In this document: in pieces, positions 1 through 14,010 of the stretch
Position numbering within the stretch: the first letter of the stretch is position 1
Layout of the letters: each line of letters starts with the position of its first letter
Source of the DNA: Caprimulgus europaeus
Lineage: Eukaryota; Chordata; Aves; Caprimulgiformes; Caprimulgidae
Assembly: GCA_907165065.1 (NCBI GenBank)
Contig: OU015525.1
Coordinates: 41,398,037 to 41,462,036, forward strand
DNA length: 64,000 bases
Direction of reading: 5' to 3'
Translations under genes and position numbers: made by a program
The notes under the pieces: model-generated
Told to the model about the DNA's origin: nothing
Seen by the model: only the letters and a program-made list of their open reading frames with translations
The model's database searches: none

Positions 1-3000
1 GCAGGAGCTTCTGAGAGAATAAGAATTACTGATGTTCATTATGGGCACTGCCGACCTCCTCAGAGTCTATGTTAGTGCTTGTGATCTCAACAGCAGCCAT
101 GTTTGTCACCTGGCTGCTCTTTTTGGATGTCCTAGGATACCTTATTTAGTTCGGGACAGAGTCTGTTCTTTCTTATCATCACAACCACCTCTTTCCTGCA
201 TCTACACATTTGCTGTCGCAGAACTGCCCAGCCTCTTGGCTCTCATGCACACCCTGTACTTGCTGTTCTGTTTTCTGCTGCAGTCAGCAGAATTGGTTTA
301 GTAAGATAATAAAAGTAATCCTTGTTCTTCCCTTAGCTAGACAGGTTGTTAACATTTCCAAAGGTTATTTGAAGGTCTACACCAGCGTGGATCAGCCTAT
401 CTCTTGATAATGTGGCAAGTGTCACTTTCCAAGGGAGAGGACTTCTGGGGATAAGAGAGTAATAGCGGGACATACTGAGCTCACAGACCTGGAAGGCTTG
501 CGGGAGTATGACATGCAATTCAACCTGATGGGAAGTATGGTGGTGCAGGGGTCAGAGGGGCACTCTGGGTGGTAATAGGGAGGGTACCATTTGGCACAAG
601 CTTGGGACAAACCGAAGCAGAAGCCTCCGGCACAAACTTAGGGGTGTGCAAGAGCTGGGGAGCAGCATTCCTCATGTACTATCTATGTTGTTAATAAAGC
701 ATTTAGGACCAGAATGAATGCCTAAAAAATGCTAAGAAAACCCAGGAAAAGAAAAAAAAGAAAAAAAAAGCCTTCTTGGAGCATTTGGGATAGATGGTAG
801 TTTTGGCTACCAGCTCCTTGGCTGTCTTTTCCAGGCGGGCAGGTTTCTGTGCTCACAGTTCTCTACCTTAAAGAGAATAACCTTAAGTACAAAAAAGGGA
901 AACCCTAGATTCTTTGCCATGGAGTACCTTTTCTTCTCTGAAGAAGTATGTGTATGTCCCTGCTCAGGATATGATCCACCGCTGTAATGCAAATAAACCT
1001 GTCAGCACTATCTCACCTGTCCTTTCTTTCCCACTGTTACCCCTAACCACCTTGCAGAACTTTTCAAAGAGATATCTTTTGCCCTTAACTTTCCCAAGTC
1101 CCTTTGATGTCCCCACTGAAGCATCTGTGGAAAATGGTGAACTGTGTCTTGATATGTATTGCTCACAAAGGTCTGCAGCGCAGTGCAGCATAAGGAGTGA
1201 TTTCTGAGGAACATCAGCTATATTTATGGCTTGCATAGTTTTATGGCTTGACTTCAGTTAGCTTGGCTGTGAGCCAATGACAGTGCTGTGTTGGCAGACT
1301 GGTTGTGTGAACACTGAGGCAAAGGCAAGGGATAAGGAAAAGATTTGATGAAGAGATCTGATGCAAGGCAGGAATCTAGGATAAGGTCTATGACAGAGAA
1401 GCCTGACCATGGCGAATGTCCACAGACACATTAGAGATGGCCAACGCATGTAAGATTGTTAAGCTTGCAGGTGACATCCATGAACAGAGCAGAGGCAAGA
1501 GGGGACAGGGGCAAACTCCTGGGATAGGTCTGGCTGTAAAAGAGCTGCTGAATTTATACTACAGCAAAGCCATCTTAAAATTCGTGGATACAAATTTAAT
1601 CCATCTACTGTATATATCAGGGCAGTGCCTTCTATTAGATGGCCACTAGCAGTATTTAAAATGAGATTTACGGTTGTACAGCACCACAGCCTTAGAAGCA
1701 AATATGGCAGTATAAACACAACTCAAATGCCAAAAGCAATTAAAGACTGAGCTTTGGTGGGGTTAGGCTAGTCTTGTAGGTGGCATGCATGTTAAGAGAT
1801 ATCTGATTAACTAAGTTTATTTTTATCCATAAGAAGTAAAATGGCAAGCTAATGGACCTTTTTTTCTGTGGTCCATATGGTAACATAAAACTTTATTAAA
1901 CAGTTTCCATGAACAAGTCCAACAGTTCACACTACTAACACAAGGTTATTAGTGCAACCTGCAACTAAGTTCCACACGTGTGCACACATTGCTGTCACCA
2001 AGGCAGCCTTCTTGTTTATAAAAGGTTAAATTTAAGTAAGCTGGTATTCAGAATTAAAACACATTTGGTCACTAAAGGAAACACAGAAGTGCACTATGTA
2101 CTCTACCAGTGCATAGAAATGCATATATTACATTAGGTATGCAAATTACCTAATGAAAAGTGTGGCCAATTTGCTTTGGAAGGCCACCAAAGAGCGAGCA
2201 ACAAGAAGAGTGGAGAGTATCTGAATCGTCCAGAAGAAAGTAAGGGACTCCCAGCACTTTGGATATCATTGCCAAAAGAGCTCAACTGGATTCCATCTCT
2301 TTCAGGCTCTTAAATGAGCTCAAACAGGACACAGCTGACCACATCTGACTCTGCATGTTCTCATACTTCTCTGTTTGACTTCTGATTTCCTCTTCAATTT
2401 GACATTTAGAGTTAATAAAAATATATAGAGCTATGAAGAATTTAGCTCTTTCTGTAAATTTTCTAATGCTTTTTAATTATAACATTATTTCCGTATAGAT
2501 CACAGTTTTGGATAAGCACTGACATTTATTTAGATGATTAAGCAGATTGATTAGTCACAAAAAAGATTTTAAAAGTGGAAAAACCCACCTACAGTAGAGA
2601 TAGATATATACTTCATAATTTGCAAGTATAGCTGAAAATGTAAAATGTTTACTGAGTAATACACTAAATGAGAAAAAAACATCAGATAATCCCTGAAACC
2701 ATATACTGGATTAGATTTGTAGATAATTAGATAAATATTTTCTCTAAAAAGGCAAATGTGCTCTTTTAGGATGATTAATATGCGCACATTTTTAAACATG
2801 GTAGCTGTTGTCCCCTTGCTCAGTGACATTACTCAAAATGCCACTCTGCTTTGCCGCCACCTCTGCACAAATGTAGTGCATGGTCAGGGACTGACATTAC
2901 CCAGCCTCCAAAGTAGCTGCCTGCCCTGGTGTGTCAAATCAATGCCTGCCAACTATGGTGATGGGGTCATTGAGCAACGGTGAGTTGATCTGCCAAGCTC

Positions 3001-3711
3001 ATGATCAGAGGATGGTTCACAGCAGTCCCAAAGCAGTAGAAAAAAAATTCCATTAGTGACAGCTACAGCCCTGACGACCATTTTGAGCAAAAACTGCCAC
3101 AGGACTCTTACACCACTAAGCTGGAGAGAGCTTCTGTAAGATGAAGATGCTTCAAAACAAACGGGAATGTGACTGCACAGCAAGCTCATAGCCACACCTT
3201 AAAGAAAATCAAAGAACCAGAGCTTGGGCATCACTATCTGCCACCTCCACATCTCTGTCTTAGAGTTGTCTTACTTAGACATTACGGGAGAATAAGCCTA
3301 ACGCAAAACCCAGTATCACTCACTTTTCTTGGTTACCATCTTATGTGAATAACTCCCCATTTCATACTCTCCATAATTCATGCACACTAATGCAAAATTA
3401 ATTAGACTTTTAGTAAGACATTTTTGAAAGAAATCCACGTCAACACTAACCTTTAAAATGAATCAGTGGAACAGCAGATAAAAGCTTTTTGAGCTGAATT
3501 CTTTAGATGCTCTAGTAACAGAGCTACTACCGGGCACATGTAACTATGTGGCCGCTTTCCTTATGCTATTTTTTTACCTTTCTGTCTTCCATTTTCTTTT
3601 GCATGGTGTCTTAATTGTTCTGGGCTTTGCTTTTTGAAGGTTTTCTCCCTGTTCTCTTTTGCCCTTTACCTTTTCTCCTATCCTATTATCTTTTATCTCT
3701 TCTTCAACAGG
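1..3711. other. Non-coding stretch downstream of TGS1, no gene recognised
   Basis: I see no exon, RNA gene or identifiable mobile element here. Open frames on both strands stay below about 100 codons, overlap each other and match nothing I recognise. The 1.8-3.5 kb part is AT-rich. The region is probably intergenic between TGS1 and whatever lies to the left (LYN, if mammalian order holds). Confidence 0.6.
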
Positions 3712-4135
3712 GATCAATTTACAAACTGAAGCAGGTTCAGCAGAGAGCCACAAAGATGATTAGAGAACTGGATTGCATGACATGAGGAGAAGCTGAGATT
3801 TGTGTTCATCATGGAGACGAGGTGGCTTGGTGGTCTAATTCTAGTCTTCAGCTACTTGAGGATGTGTTACAGACATGAAGGTGCCAGATTCTTGGAGAAG
3901 CAGAGTGAAATGACAAGAGGCGTTGGCCAAAGTTGCAGCAATAAAAATTCTAATTGGATTGGATAAAAAAATATTCTCACCATGGGAGTGGTTAAACCTG
4001 CAACAGATGCCTGTAGGATCTCCATCCTTGGAGATACTCAGAACTACCAGACAGGCCCCCTGGCAACCTGATCTAACTTTGAAGCTAGCCCTGATTTGAG
4101 TTGGAAGTTGGAATCACAGCATTCTGTGACTCTAT
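3712..4135 (+). mobile_element. CR1 LINE 3' fragment
   Basis: The stretch begins with the typical CR1 wording around 3735-3770 (cagagagccacaaagatgat, then a gagaactgg-like block). It runs through the block ending 'gatctccatccttggagat' and closes with an 'attctgtgactctat' tail near 4120-4133, which resembles the short 3' repeat of avian CR1. The 3' end points right, so the element is in plus orientation. It is 5'-truncated, has no usable reading frame and looks old. Confidence 0.8.
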
Positions 4136-7100
4136 CTTCAAATCTCTTTGGTCATATCCAACACATCTGCTAATCTCAGTTTTCTTTAACCAACCCCACT
4201 CAAGCCTCCTGCCCTGCCTGGTCAGCCATCGGCAACACTGGTCCCAAAGTGAGACCGTGCTTTTGATTCATGTGCCCACTTTCCACTCTGCAACTTTTCA
4301 TCATGTTCTCCCATAACTCTGTTGTCTTTGGACTGGAGGAAGTCACTTTAGCTCTCTGCTGCTCTGCAGGTAGTGACTGGAGGAAATCTATTGAACAATA
4401 AGAAAACTGCTGAGAGAGTCACAACCAGCTTGTTGCATACAAGGTTGAGCCCATCCATCCAGATTGCATCCAGATGCTGTATCCAGTGTCTTACACTGCA
4501 TGCAGCCATTTCAATGCTTGATATTTGAAAGCCAAATTTAGAAATATGGCTCTTAACATCCTGTTTAGTATAATGACAAGAATAGCAAATCCTGACGAAA
4601 AAATATAAAAACATAAAAAAGATATTAAGACACATTTGTTCTCATCCAAGCGTATCACAAAGACAAACCGTATAAAAAAACCCAAAAACAAACAACAATT
4701 AATTGCACAGGTTTAACCTTGCCTGCCAGAGCAAAACTTCTGTGCTCCATTTAAACACTGAATGGCATTTAAAAATCAAAAATCAAAGTAGCAAATATCT
4801 AAGAACTGCATAGTAGCTGTAGTCAGTAGTATATTTTTTCTTGAAAGGTGGGTTATGAAAAGTCACTTTAGCAAGAGTCTGACTTTGACTACCAACAAGG
4901 GTATTAACTTGCTGTTACGGCAAGTAGGGCAAAGTTAAGGCTACTTGCTAATTGTAAGCGCACAGAGAAACCTAACAAACTGATGCTTCCTGAAAGCATT
5001 AGCTCAGAATAGAAGCTGCTTAGAATAATAAAAATATTAAATTATAGCACTTAGAAATGTTGTTGGCCAGACAAGTCCCTCAGGCACGGCAGATAGAGTC
5101 TTCAAGGACTAAGCAGTCCATTTACATCTGACCTTGTGGCTTTCCCCTCCTCTATGCAGTGGAGAATATGAACGCAGATAAACAGGAACCAGCATGGGCT
5201 ACTTCTTTAAAAAGAGAAACACTGAAAGTCTCTGTGAAGGAGTCCCACAAGACTTCTATTGCTCAAGGAAACTGTCAGGTTGAATGAGACAGCCAGAGGA
5301 AAGAAGGACTCAGTGGTGTGGAGGACTTCACTGAGCAGCCACACTTTGGTGGCACGTGTCAGGAGGGAGCTGACAAGACTTTGTGGACCCTCAGATGGGG
5401 ACCATGTGAATGTGATGAGGTCTGAGGGGACACCAGAGCCCCCAGCTATGGCGGGGGAAGCTTCAGCTAGTTTCTCAGGACCACTTTCCTGGGTATCACA
5501 CTTGTGAGGGGAAGTATGTCTGCCACACCATACTGTGGCAGGACATGAAGGCAAAGGAAGGCAGAGGCAGATGTTCGTGAGGCACAAAGATGTCTGTAGG
5601 ACAGTCTGATGATTGTCGTTCAGCCAACTGTTGCAGGGAACGGAAGGCTATGCAGAGGAGGGGTGTTTGACCCAGCCTTGGCTTCGAGGCAGTCAGGAAG
5701 CACCTGCGTGGGACTGCCACAGTGTGCACCTACCTCTGCCAGCAGCTGCCTGCAACCTTCTGAGGCTGAGCGCACCAGCCAGGATCAAGCCCCCATGCAG
5801 AGGAGTCGTGCAGCATCTGCCAGCACAGCTCGGGGCAGGCACGGGCCATGGCTGCTGGGAGGCAACACCACATCACCTCCCTCTGCAGCTCCAGGCTCTG
5901 TCATGGGGACTTTCCAACCCCAGGAGACTGGGGTGAAGCCGAGCCATCAAAGAACAGTTTCCTTTGTTTCCTTCTCATTCTCCTGCCTTGCCTGTAAATA
6001 ACAATGTGAAGCCTGATGATGGTTTGTGCTGTGTTTAAGGAAGGGAACAGTGGTGACCTGCATGTAAGCCACCTACCAGGGGACAGCTGGCGGACAATTA
6101 CGGACTCTCTCATGCCAAAACCAGCATGCCATTTCTGAACATGCTGCTGTGAAGACATTGTGAGTGTGACACTTCTTGATGCTGAAACAGGCTTTACAAA
6201 AATAAACAAACACAATGATAAATGTAAAAACTAACAGCAGCATAACACAAACTCTCTTTCCCTTCCCAGCTTCACTATTTTTTTTCTGTGACAATTTTAA
6301 AAAACTTTTCAATTAACTACTCAGAAAATACTCAGCATTTTTGTGAACTGGCTCAACTGTGTCAGTCACCAAAGACAAAAGAAACAAGTATAACCCCAAA
6401 CTAGTGTTTTAGGTGTGCTTTGATGTACGAAGAGAAGTAAAGGATTACAGTGATTACACCAGGCTAGGTGATGAGAATGTAACAGAAAACTGATACCACA
6501 GTCACCAAAAACAAACATTGAAAGCAGGTTAGCGGGTAAACTAAAGAGAGTTCCCAGCTATTACAGAAATAAAATACCATCTGGAACAAAGCAACTTTCC
6601 TGTGGCACTTTTCATAGTATGTTTTACTAAGCCAACTAAATCAAAGGTTTTTTTAGAAAACAATTGTGTGAGAATAATTAGGGAAAATAGATAAGGTTCA
6701 AGGTACTATTTGAAGAAAAGTAGAGAAAAAACAAGTTATTCAGGAAGACTATCACAATTAAAAAGGAGAAAAAGAAAAGGCTCTACACTGCTAGTGTCAA
6801 ACAGCCTCAAGAGAGGCTGCAGAGCCTGAAGCTGGATGAAAGAAGTGCTCAGGGGTTAGGAGGACCACGAAGAAATTAATAGTAACCTTTACCTTTTGAT
6901 CAAGGCTAGAAAGTAGTGTTTTGAGTGGTTCCTGGAATTAAATGGTTAAATTTTTTTCACCCACACCAGCATTAGTTTACTGTAACAGGACTTTGAGGTT
7001 TGGAGCTGAGGCTTTTTGAGGATAAGTAAACATATATACATGCAAATCCAGAGACAGTCCCTGCCCCAGAGACTTCCCAGTCTAGACTTAAGTCACGAAT

Positions 7101-10100
7101 CCTGATGTGGAAAGCAGATAGAGAGTGGAAGATGTTTTGTTGATTAAAACAGTTGTGAAATAGATGGCACTGGAAGAGGATGGGAGAATCAGTGATTGAA
7201 AAGTGGAAAAAAAAGTTTGCCAATATAAAGAACAAAATGCCTGCTGCTAATACACCTGTGAGCAGATCAGGAGAAGACTTAAAGAATGAGAGGTTGAAGA
7301 AGTGTATATGAGAGGTGTGTAAAAGAACTAGAGGGAGCTTCTCACCCTGGAGTTGATGTAAATTGCAAACAAAACCAAGGAGGGCCACATTTATTTTTCT
7401 GCCTCCTTGGGCTGCATGTGTATGGGAGAGAGAGGAAGAACAGTGCCAGAATTAAACATGCATGAAAGCAGTTAGACACTGATCTTCCCTCACTCATTTC
7501 ACTATCAGATCATGAAGTTATGAGACTTATTTATTGACAGATTTGGTTCCTGCTAATTATTAATAGGGTTTATTGAAACCACCACCGCAACTGAAGACCA
7601 CTGTGCTATGTACTGTGTGAACACAGAAAGACATTTCCTGACACTAATAAAGGGCGATAATAATAATAATAATAAATACAATAAGTGGCAACAAAAAATT
7701 GAATAAAATCCTCTATACCTCAGTAACATATGACCGTTCAAGTTTCATCAGCTAAATGTGTCACAGTAGGGACAAATTTTGAAAAGGGATTTTAAGGAGG
7801 AAGAGGAATTTCTGGAGATTCCAGTTATTTCATGTGAAGCCATGCCTCCAAAATTCTGTCAGGAATTATTACTGAAAGTTAATTTGTTGTGTCTCCACTA
7901 ATTCCCTTTCACTTGGTCTGCCATCATAAATCTCTCTGTTTAATTTTTGGTGATTATATATGTATACACATGCAGATGCAAACTGTCTTTCAGGCTTACT
8001 CTAAGATTTCTGATTAGATGTTTATCTACCTGATATTTATTTTTCCAAGTCCTTTGGATAAAATCAGATCGACTTTTGATAGCTCTAAGGCTCAAAGCTC
8101 TGTTTGTACTTGCAGATAGAGTAGAAAGAGGAAAGATTTTTTTTTTGTCAGTTTTCCAACTTTTCCTTCTTTCTCTGTTACCTTTAAATATGCCAGCTCT
8201 ATGACCAGAATTATTATGCTCTAATTTATTGTTTTCTTTTGTTGGGAGCAGGATTTGTTTGACTTCAGTTATGCCACTCTTACTGGTATTCTGGTCAGCT
8301 GTATCCCCTAATTAGCATCCAAAAGAAAGAAAATAAGTCTCTTTCTTAGAAATTCCCCTACTGGCATGCAAGAGCTAAAAAATGGTTGGGGAATATTCGT
8401 CTCAAAACTTTGGGTGAGAGAAGGGACTGCTGGTACAGAAACCCCACTTCCAGGTCTTTTCCAGAAAAGGGACGGTGAAGACTCATAGCTACGCTCTCCC
8501 TCAGATGATAGTAACTCCTGAAACTCCTCCACAAAGCAAAAGGGTCAGGAAGATAACATCAGCTTCTCAACCTCCCTCTGGAGGCTTTACCTTTGAATTC
8601 CCTGCCACTGGCCAGGAGGAGACCACAGTCTCTCTGTGTATCTCTGTACCGAGGTGGGTAGTCACCCCAAGAGGTGACTTGTGACTTCCCTCTCCTGATG
8701 TGGGAGAGGATCTAGGCATAGAGGAGTGCCTGGGCAGGACTCCACTGCCACTTTCTTCCCTACTTCACTATTTATGTTGTAGGGCAAAAAAAAAAAGTAG
8801 AAGTTAAAGAAACTGCACAACGGTTACAGGATGTCCTGTTGCATTTATCTAGTGCTGCAGGCGAATGACTCACCCAAAATATTTGATGATCGGAAACTAT
8901 TATGTTTTTCTTTCTTTCTCACATATCTTCCTGAAAATATCAAGCACTCAAACTCTGAAACATGGTTAAAGGCGACATCTTAAAGCTGTACGAATTCAAG
9001 GAAAGAATAAGGAAACTAAGTCTGTCTTTGAAAGCTTCTCATAGTCCAGGAAAAATCATGTGACAAAAATGGGCCTGCCCACCTCTGAAAGCTGTGTTAC
9101 AAGAAAGCTCTTTTCAGATTACTGAAAAAAGTCCTGCTCAGACCATATTCTTTGACATGGATTATATACTGAGTTTATCACCCCAATTTTTTATTTATTT
9201 TTTTTTCAATAAAGAGATGTCCTGGAATCGTTAGTCATGCCAGCCACAATTCACACCAGCATTAACAACATCAGAGTGTTCTCAGTTCATGTTTTATGGA
9301 ACCCAGTGCAAGATTCCTCACCTATAAGTGTCCAGGCTGTGGATTGATGGTGCGTGGTCTGTGCCCAGCTGTGGGGATGCTTGGTGACTGCTTCCTCCCT
9401 GTGTCACATCTCCTCTGGACCAGCCTGGCAGGGAGGGAAACCTGAATGCCAGTCCCTGCTCCAAGTGATGTTTAAAGTAAATTGAGATCAGTTACAAAGC
9501 CTAGTTGTGCATGGCCCTGTACATACCTGTCCAAAAGAGTCATCACTCCAACACACACAGTTATCCTCATTTCATACAGAAGAACTGGAGGAACTGTTAT
9601 GATAAATTTCCCAAAGCCATGCGGAAAGTCTGTGGGAATGGAGCCTGTTTCCACTGAGCACCGGTGTAATAGCCTGGGCACTCAGCTTTAAGGAAGGGAC
9701 CATGAGCCCTTTAATAAAGGTACAGAGTGAACAAGGTGTATGTTAAATTGTGAGAGTACCCAACACACATTGCTGTAGGCTGACTATCAGCACACACTTT
9801 TGGACCTGTAAAGGAAAAGAAAAAATCATAAACGTGGCTGATTGGGGATAGGAGCAAAGGCTGTTAAGAGGGTATTCCACTAGGAACCCATTTTTTTTCT
9901 GGTCATGCCTAAGAATCAGCCAAGAAACATTAGGCATGTTAACATAGGAGGAGTGAATAAGGGGTCAGAATGGCCATCAGATGTTTTTATTTACCTTCAG
10001 GATTTAAGACTGTCTTGCTTCATATTTTCTCAGCAACCACAAATCTAGAAATTTACATGTGATTTTTTTCATTGTGTTAATGAAGTCAAGATTATCATGT

Positions 10101-13100
10101 GGTTCCTCGATTACCATCAGCCAGAGAACTAGGAAAATGTCAGATCTCATGACATTCACAAGATTGTGAGAGCTGCTAGGACTGGCTCTGAGAACACAGA
10201 ATTATCTCTACAAGCTAAGCTTATTTTTGGTAATGGGCAGTCAGCTATTTCTGGGTAAAATTTCTACCTCTCTTTTGCCAGGGACAAGGCAGAAAAAAAG
10301 GTGGGAGGCAGAAGAGGAACAATTTAAGCAGCTCAACAGCTTGGCCAGACTCCGAGCTCTGTTCTGACTTTCAGTTCAGAGCTTTGGACCCAAGCACCAT
10401 TTACACAGAAGATATTGTTTTATAAAAGTCCACTGGGTTATGCAAAGCAAGGCATAACTAAAGGCAGTCTAAGAATATCATACTTAAAACTCACAAAGTC
10501 CGTGTCTTAAAAAGTCCTTTTATAGGCCTTTTCCAAAATAATAGCTCCCTCAGGCTCAAGTGTCTCCTACCCAAGTAAAGATTTTGTTTAATTCATAAAG
10601 AAGTTGATTTGTCTGCTAGATTGTTTCCCATGGATCAGCCTGTTCGCAAACACAAAACATACCGGCATCCAGCTGGGTGTTACTGCTGCCAATTTCAAGA
10701 CAATAATGGTTCAGTACAGAGCAAAATTCAAAACTTTTATTCCACAGAGCAATAAAATCAGTAGACGTTGCCTACTGACACACTGCCAGAGTAAATATTA
10801 CCTCCTGTATAAGTTTCCATTCAGAGCTTTCATCAGGTCAAAGTATGACAGACATTATCAAGCTTTACACTGCATTAAAAGAGTTTTCATGAATGATTGA
10901 AAAACATTTTAATTACATTTTCAAACATATTACTCATTGCATCTTAACGATCTACAATCTCCCTCAACAGCAGTGTATAATGGGTTGGCGCTGTTAGCCT
11001 GAAGACAGGGTTGGGATTTTTTTTTGTGATGAAGCCCTCAGGGAAGAGCTAAATGTCTTCCATGGCATTTCTGGCACCCCAAGAAAGATGTCCCCAGCAC
11101 ACAAAAAACGAGAGGAAGTGTCTGAGTTTAGTGACCATTGGTAGGTTAAGTTAGGGAGCTGTCTCATTTTTGGTGGAAACACTCGCTACACATAGACCTG
11201 CTAGAAATCAAATAAATGTTCTAGAAGCAAGAGCATCTGTATATTTTTCCCTTAAAAATAAAACCAGTATGCTCTGACCTTGTCACATGTAACAGAAAGT
11301 CACTTTGGCTCTTTCTGCACCTTCAGTAAAGCCATATACCAGTTCACAGCTTTGTTGTACAGTCAGAGCAAGATGTCCTGTGCACAAATACACCCAGGGA
11401 GTGATCAACAAACCTTGTTCTGTCCTGGCCTCCAGTGTGGCCATTTCATCTCCCCACATTGGCAGTTAAATGGAGGAGGCATTTGCTATTTGACCAATCT
11501 GAGCTATTGCAGAGATAGAAAACCCCATATCAGCTGTGAGAAAACCTCAAGCTTTGTAGTGGGCCTGAAAGATGAAGAGACTTGGTGGATGGCAAACCCA
11601 AGGTGTGAAGCAAGTTTCAAACCTGATGACCTGTCGTACTGACTATCTGCCAGCAGCTCCTTTACTTTCATACTCTAAGAAAACCAGCTGAGATGCTTAA
11701 TCTAGCAATAGAAAAGCAGCAAACTTCTGGGTAGGCAACAAGGTAAACAGGCTTTAGCTTCTGAATGATATGCCTGTGTAGTCTGGTGAGGAGGACAACA
11801 GTTTACCTAATGAAATACAGTTGACTGCACTGCAGTTTGAGGGCTCTAGGTATCTCCCAGTCATTACAAAGGCTAATGTTGATTCTCTCTGAGAAAACTG
11901 TATTCCCCAGCCAGGACACGGACCATAAAATGCACATGGAGCCTCCTAACAAGGCTTTAAAAGAAACTAGTTTCATTATTTCTATTAGATAATCTGGTCT
12001 CTTTTCCCCAGTTCAATACAAGCCCTTGTGGCCCATCTTCCAAGGTTTCAGCTGGTCTGGATTTTTTTTTTTTTTTTCTTTCTTCGGTTTATCCTTCCTT
12101 TAAAATGTCCTTTTAGAGCTTACTCCAGTGAAATACCATAAATTTTTCAGGAAAACATTTTTCTGGTTTAGGGACATACCTTAAGCTGTGGTATCCAGCA
12201 GCGCCACGCAATTGAATCCTTCCCTCTCTTTGCTTTTATTGACTTGCTCTGCTACTTTGCTTCTTTTTAGGTCAGAGTCAGATTTTTTTTTTTTAAAGGC
12301 AGTTTTTAAAAGAAAGATTTTATCTGCTCTACCCACTGCTTACCAGCTTTGTTTTCAGCTAGATGTGCACGCATGGCATTTTCAGGCTGCTCCGTGCTGT
12401 AGCCTGGCAATGGTCAGAAGTGTCCCCTCCCAGGGCTGGGGAATGCGTGCACAATTGGCAGGAAATGTAAGAGCGACCCAAGAGAGGCTAATACGGAAGC
12501 TGTTCATTAGGGCTGCTTCAAGTAAATGTGTTCTACAGCAACATGCCAAGGGATGGGAATTGCTTAGGGGATGGCATTTTTATTGTGGTCAAAAAGAGGC
12601 ACTCCTCTGCGAGAGATATCATTTGGTGGAAGAGAAACTCTGAATAAACGACACAGAATGAGCCACAGAAATTCCAAAGACAGGAAAGATGATCTTTGGG
12701 GCATCAAGAGTTAAAACTGGGAGGTTGTAATTTATTTATGGAAAAGAGCTAAGAGCTTTGTGTATGTGGTAACCAGTCCCGGCTCTTGGAGCCATCAAGG
12801 TGGCAGAATCAAACTCAGAATGCTAATTACTGTAACTGAAGAATGAGTATACTTATTATCAGATATAAAGCAATTTCAGAAACACCCACAGTTTTAAAAT
12901 AATAGTAATAACAGTAATTGAAAACATGAACTGACAAGTCACTAACAAGCCATTATATCACAGCAGTGTGGAAAAGCCTCGCATCTTTACAAAGCACAAT
13001 CCTTGTCAATCCTTGACAAATACACACACCCCAACATGGTCTAAAGAGCAGAGCACAGAAGATGTTAAAATACATCACAGGCCAGCAAACAAATTGTGGT

Positions 13101-13625
13101 ATTTCTGCTAGGTCTTTTTGTTACTGGAGTAAGGTGGAAGTCAAAACCCTGTATCAGTACTGGCTTCAAAAAGACACCAGTTTGTCCAAACAGGTTTGTT
13201 CCTTGGTGTAAACCAAACTAACTTTTCTGAGCTACCTGGTTTTACTTGGACTCAGACAGGGGTCATAGACTTCTCTTATTTGGGCTCATGTGGGGTAAGA
13301 AAAAAACTTAAGGACATCAGAAGCTAAAAGACTGGTTCTATATTTCACACAAAGGAGTGATTCAGAAAGTGTGTTGCACAGAGGCTCATCAGCCAGAAGT
13401 CCCAGGTAAGCACACTCTCTGCAGGGAGCTGCCGCTCCTCCCTGCTGGGAGGTGCCACTCCTCCCCTCCTGTGTCTCCTGAGTCGAGACAGGTGAGACAA
13501 GAGAGGAGGACATCAATCCCATGTTGGTCTCTGTTTCCTCAGCCTGCCTTGAAAGGAAAAAAAGAAAAAAAAGTTCTGCAGATAAACAAGAAACTTGGTC
13601 AAATACAGACTATATGCAGTAGGAG
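4136..13625. other. Non-coding stretch, no gene recognised
   Basis: This 9.5-kb block has no exon set that I can join. Its longest open frames are a plus frame of about 130 codons at 5609-6001, a minus frame of 138 codons at 6972-7388, plus 11280-11642 and plus 12188-12643 (151 codons). None resembles a known family or carries a clear domain, and splice sites around them are not compelling. The 5.2-6.0 kb part is more GC-rich than its surroundings but is not CpG-rich. Confidence 0.55.
7657..7675. repeat. Short (ATA)n trinucleotide microsatellite
   Basis: A run of about six ATA/TAA units lies in AT-rich intergenic DNA, flanked by partly matching 'aataa' sequence. Confidence 0.85.

Positions 13626-14010
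<385 letters not shown>

Noticed and set aside
12188..12643. 151-codon plus-strand frame downstream of TGS1
   Set aside because: No recognisable family, uneven composition, T-run inside, and no supporting splice sites or start context.
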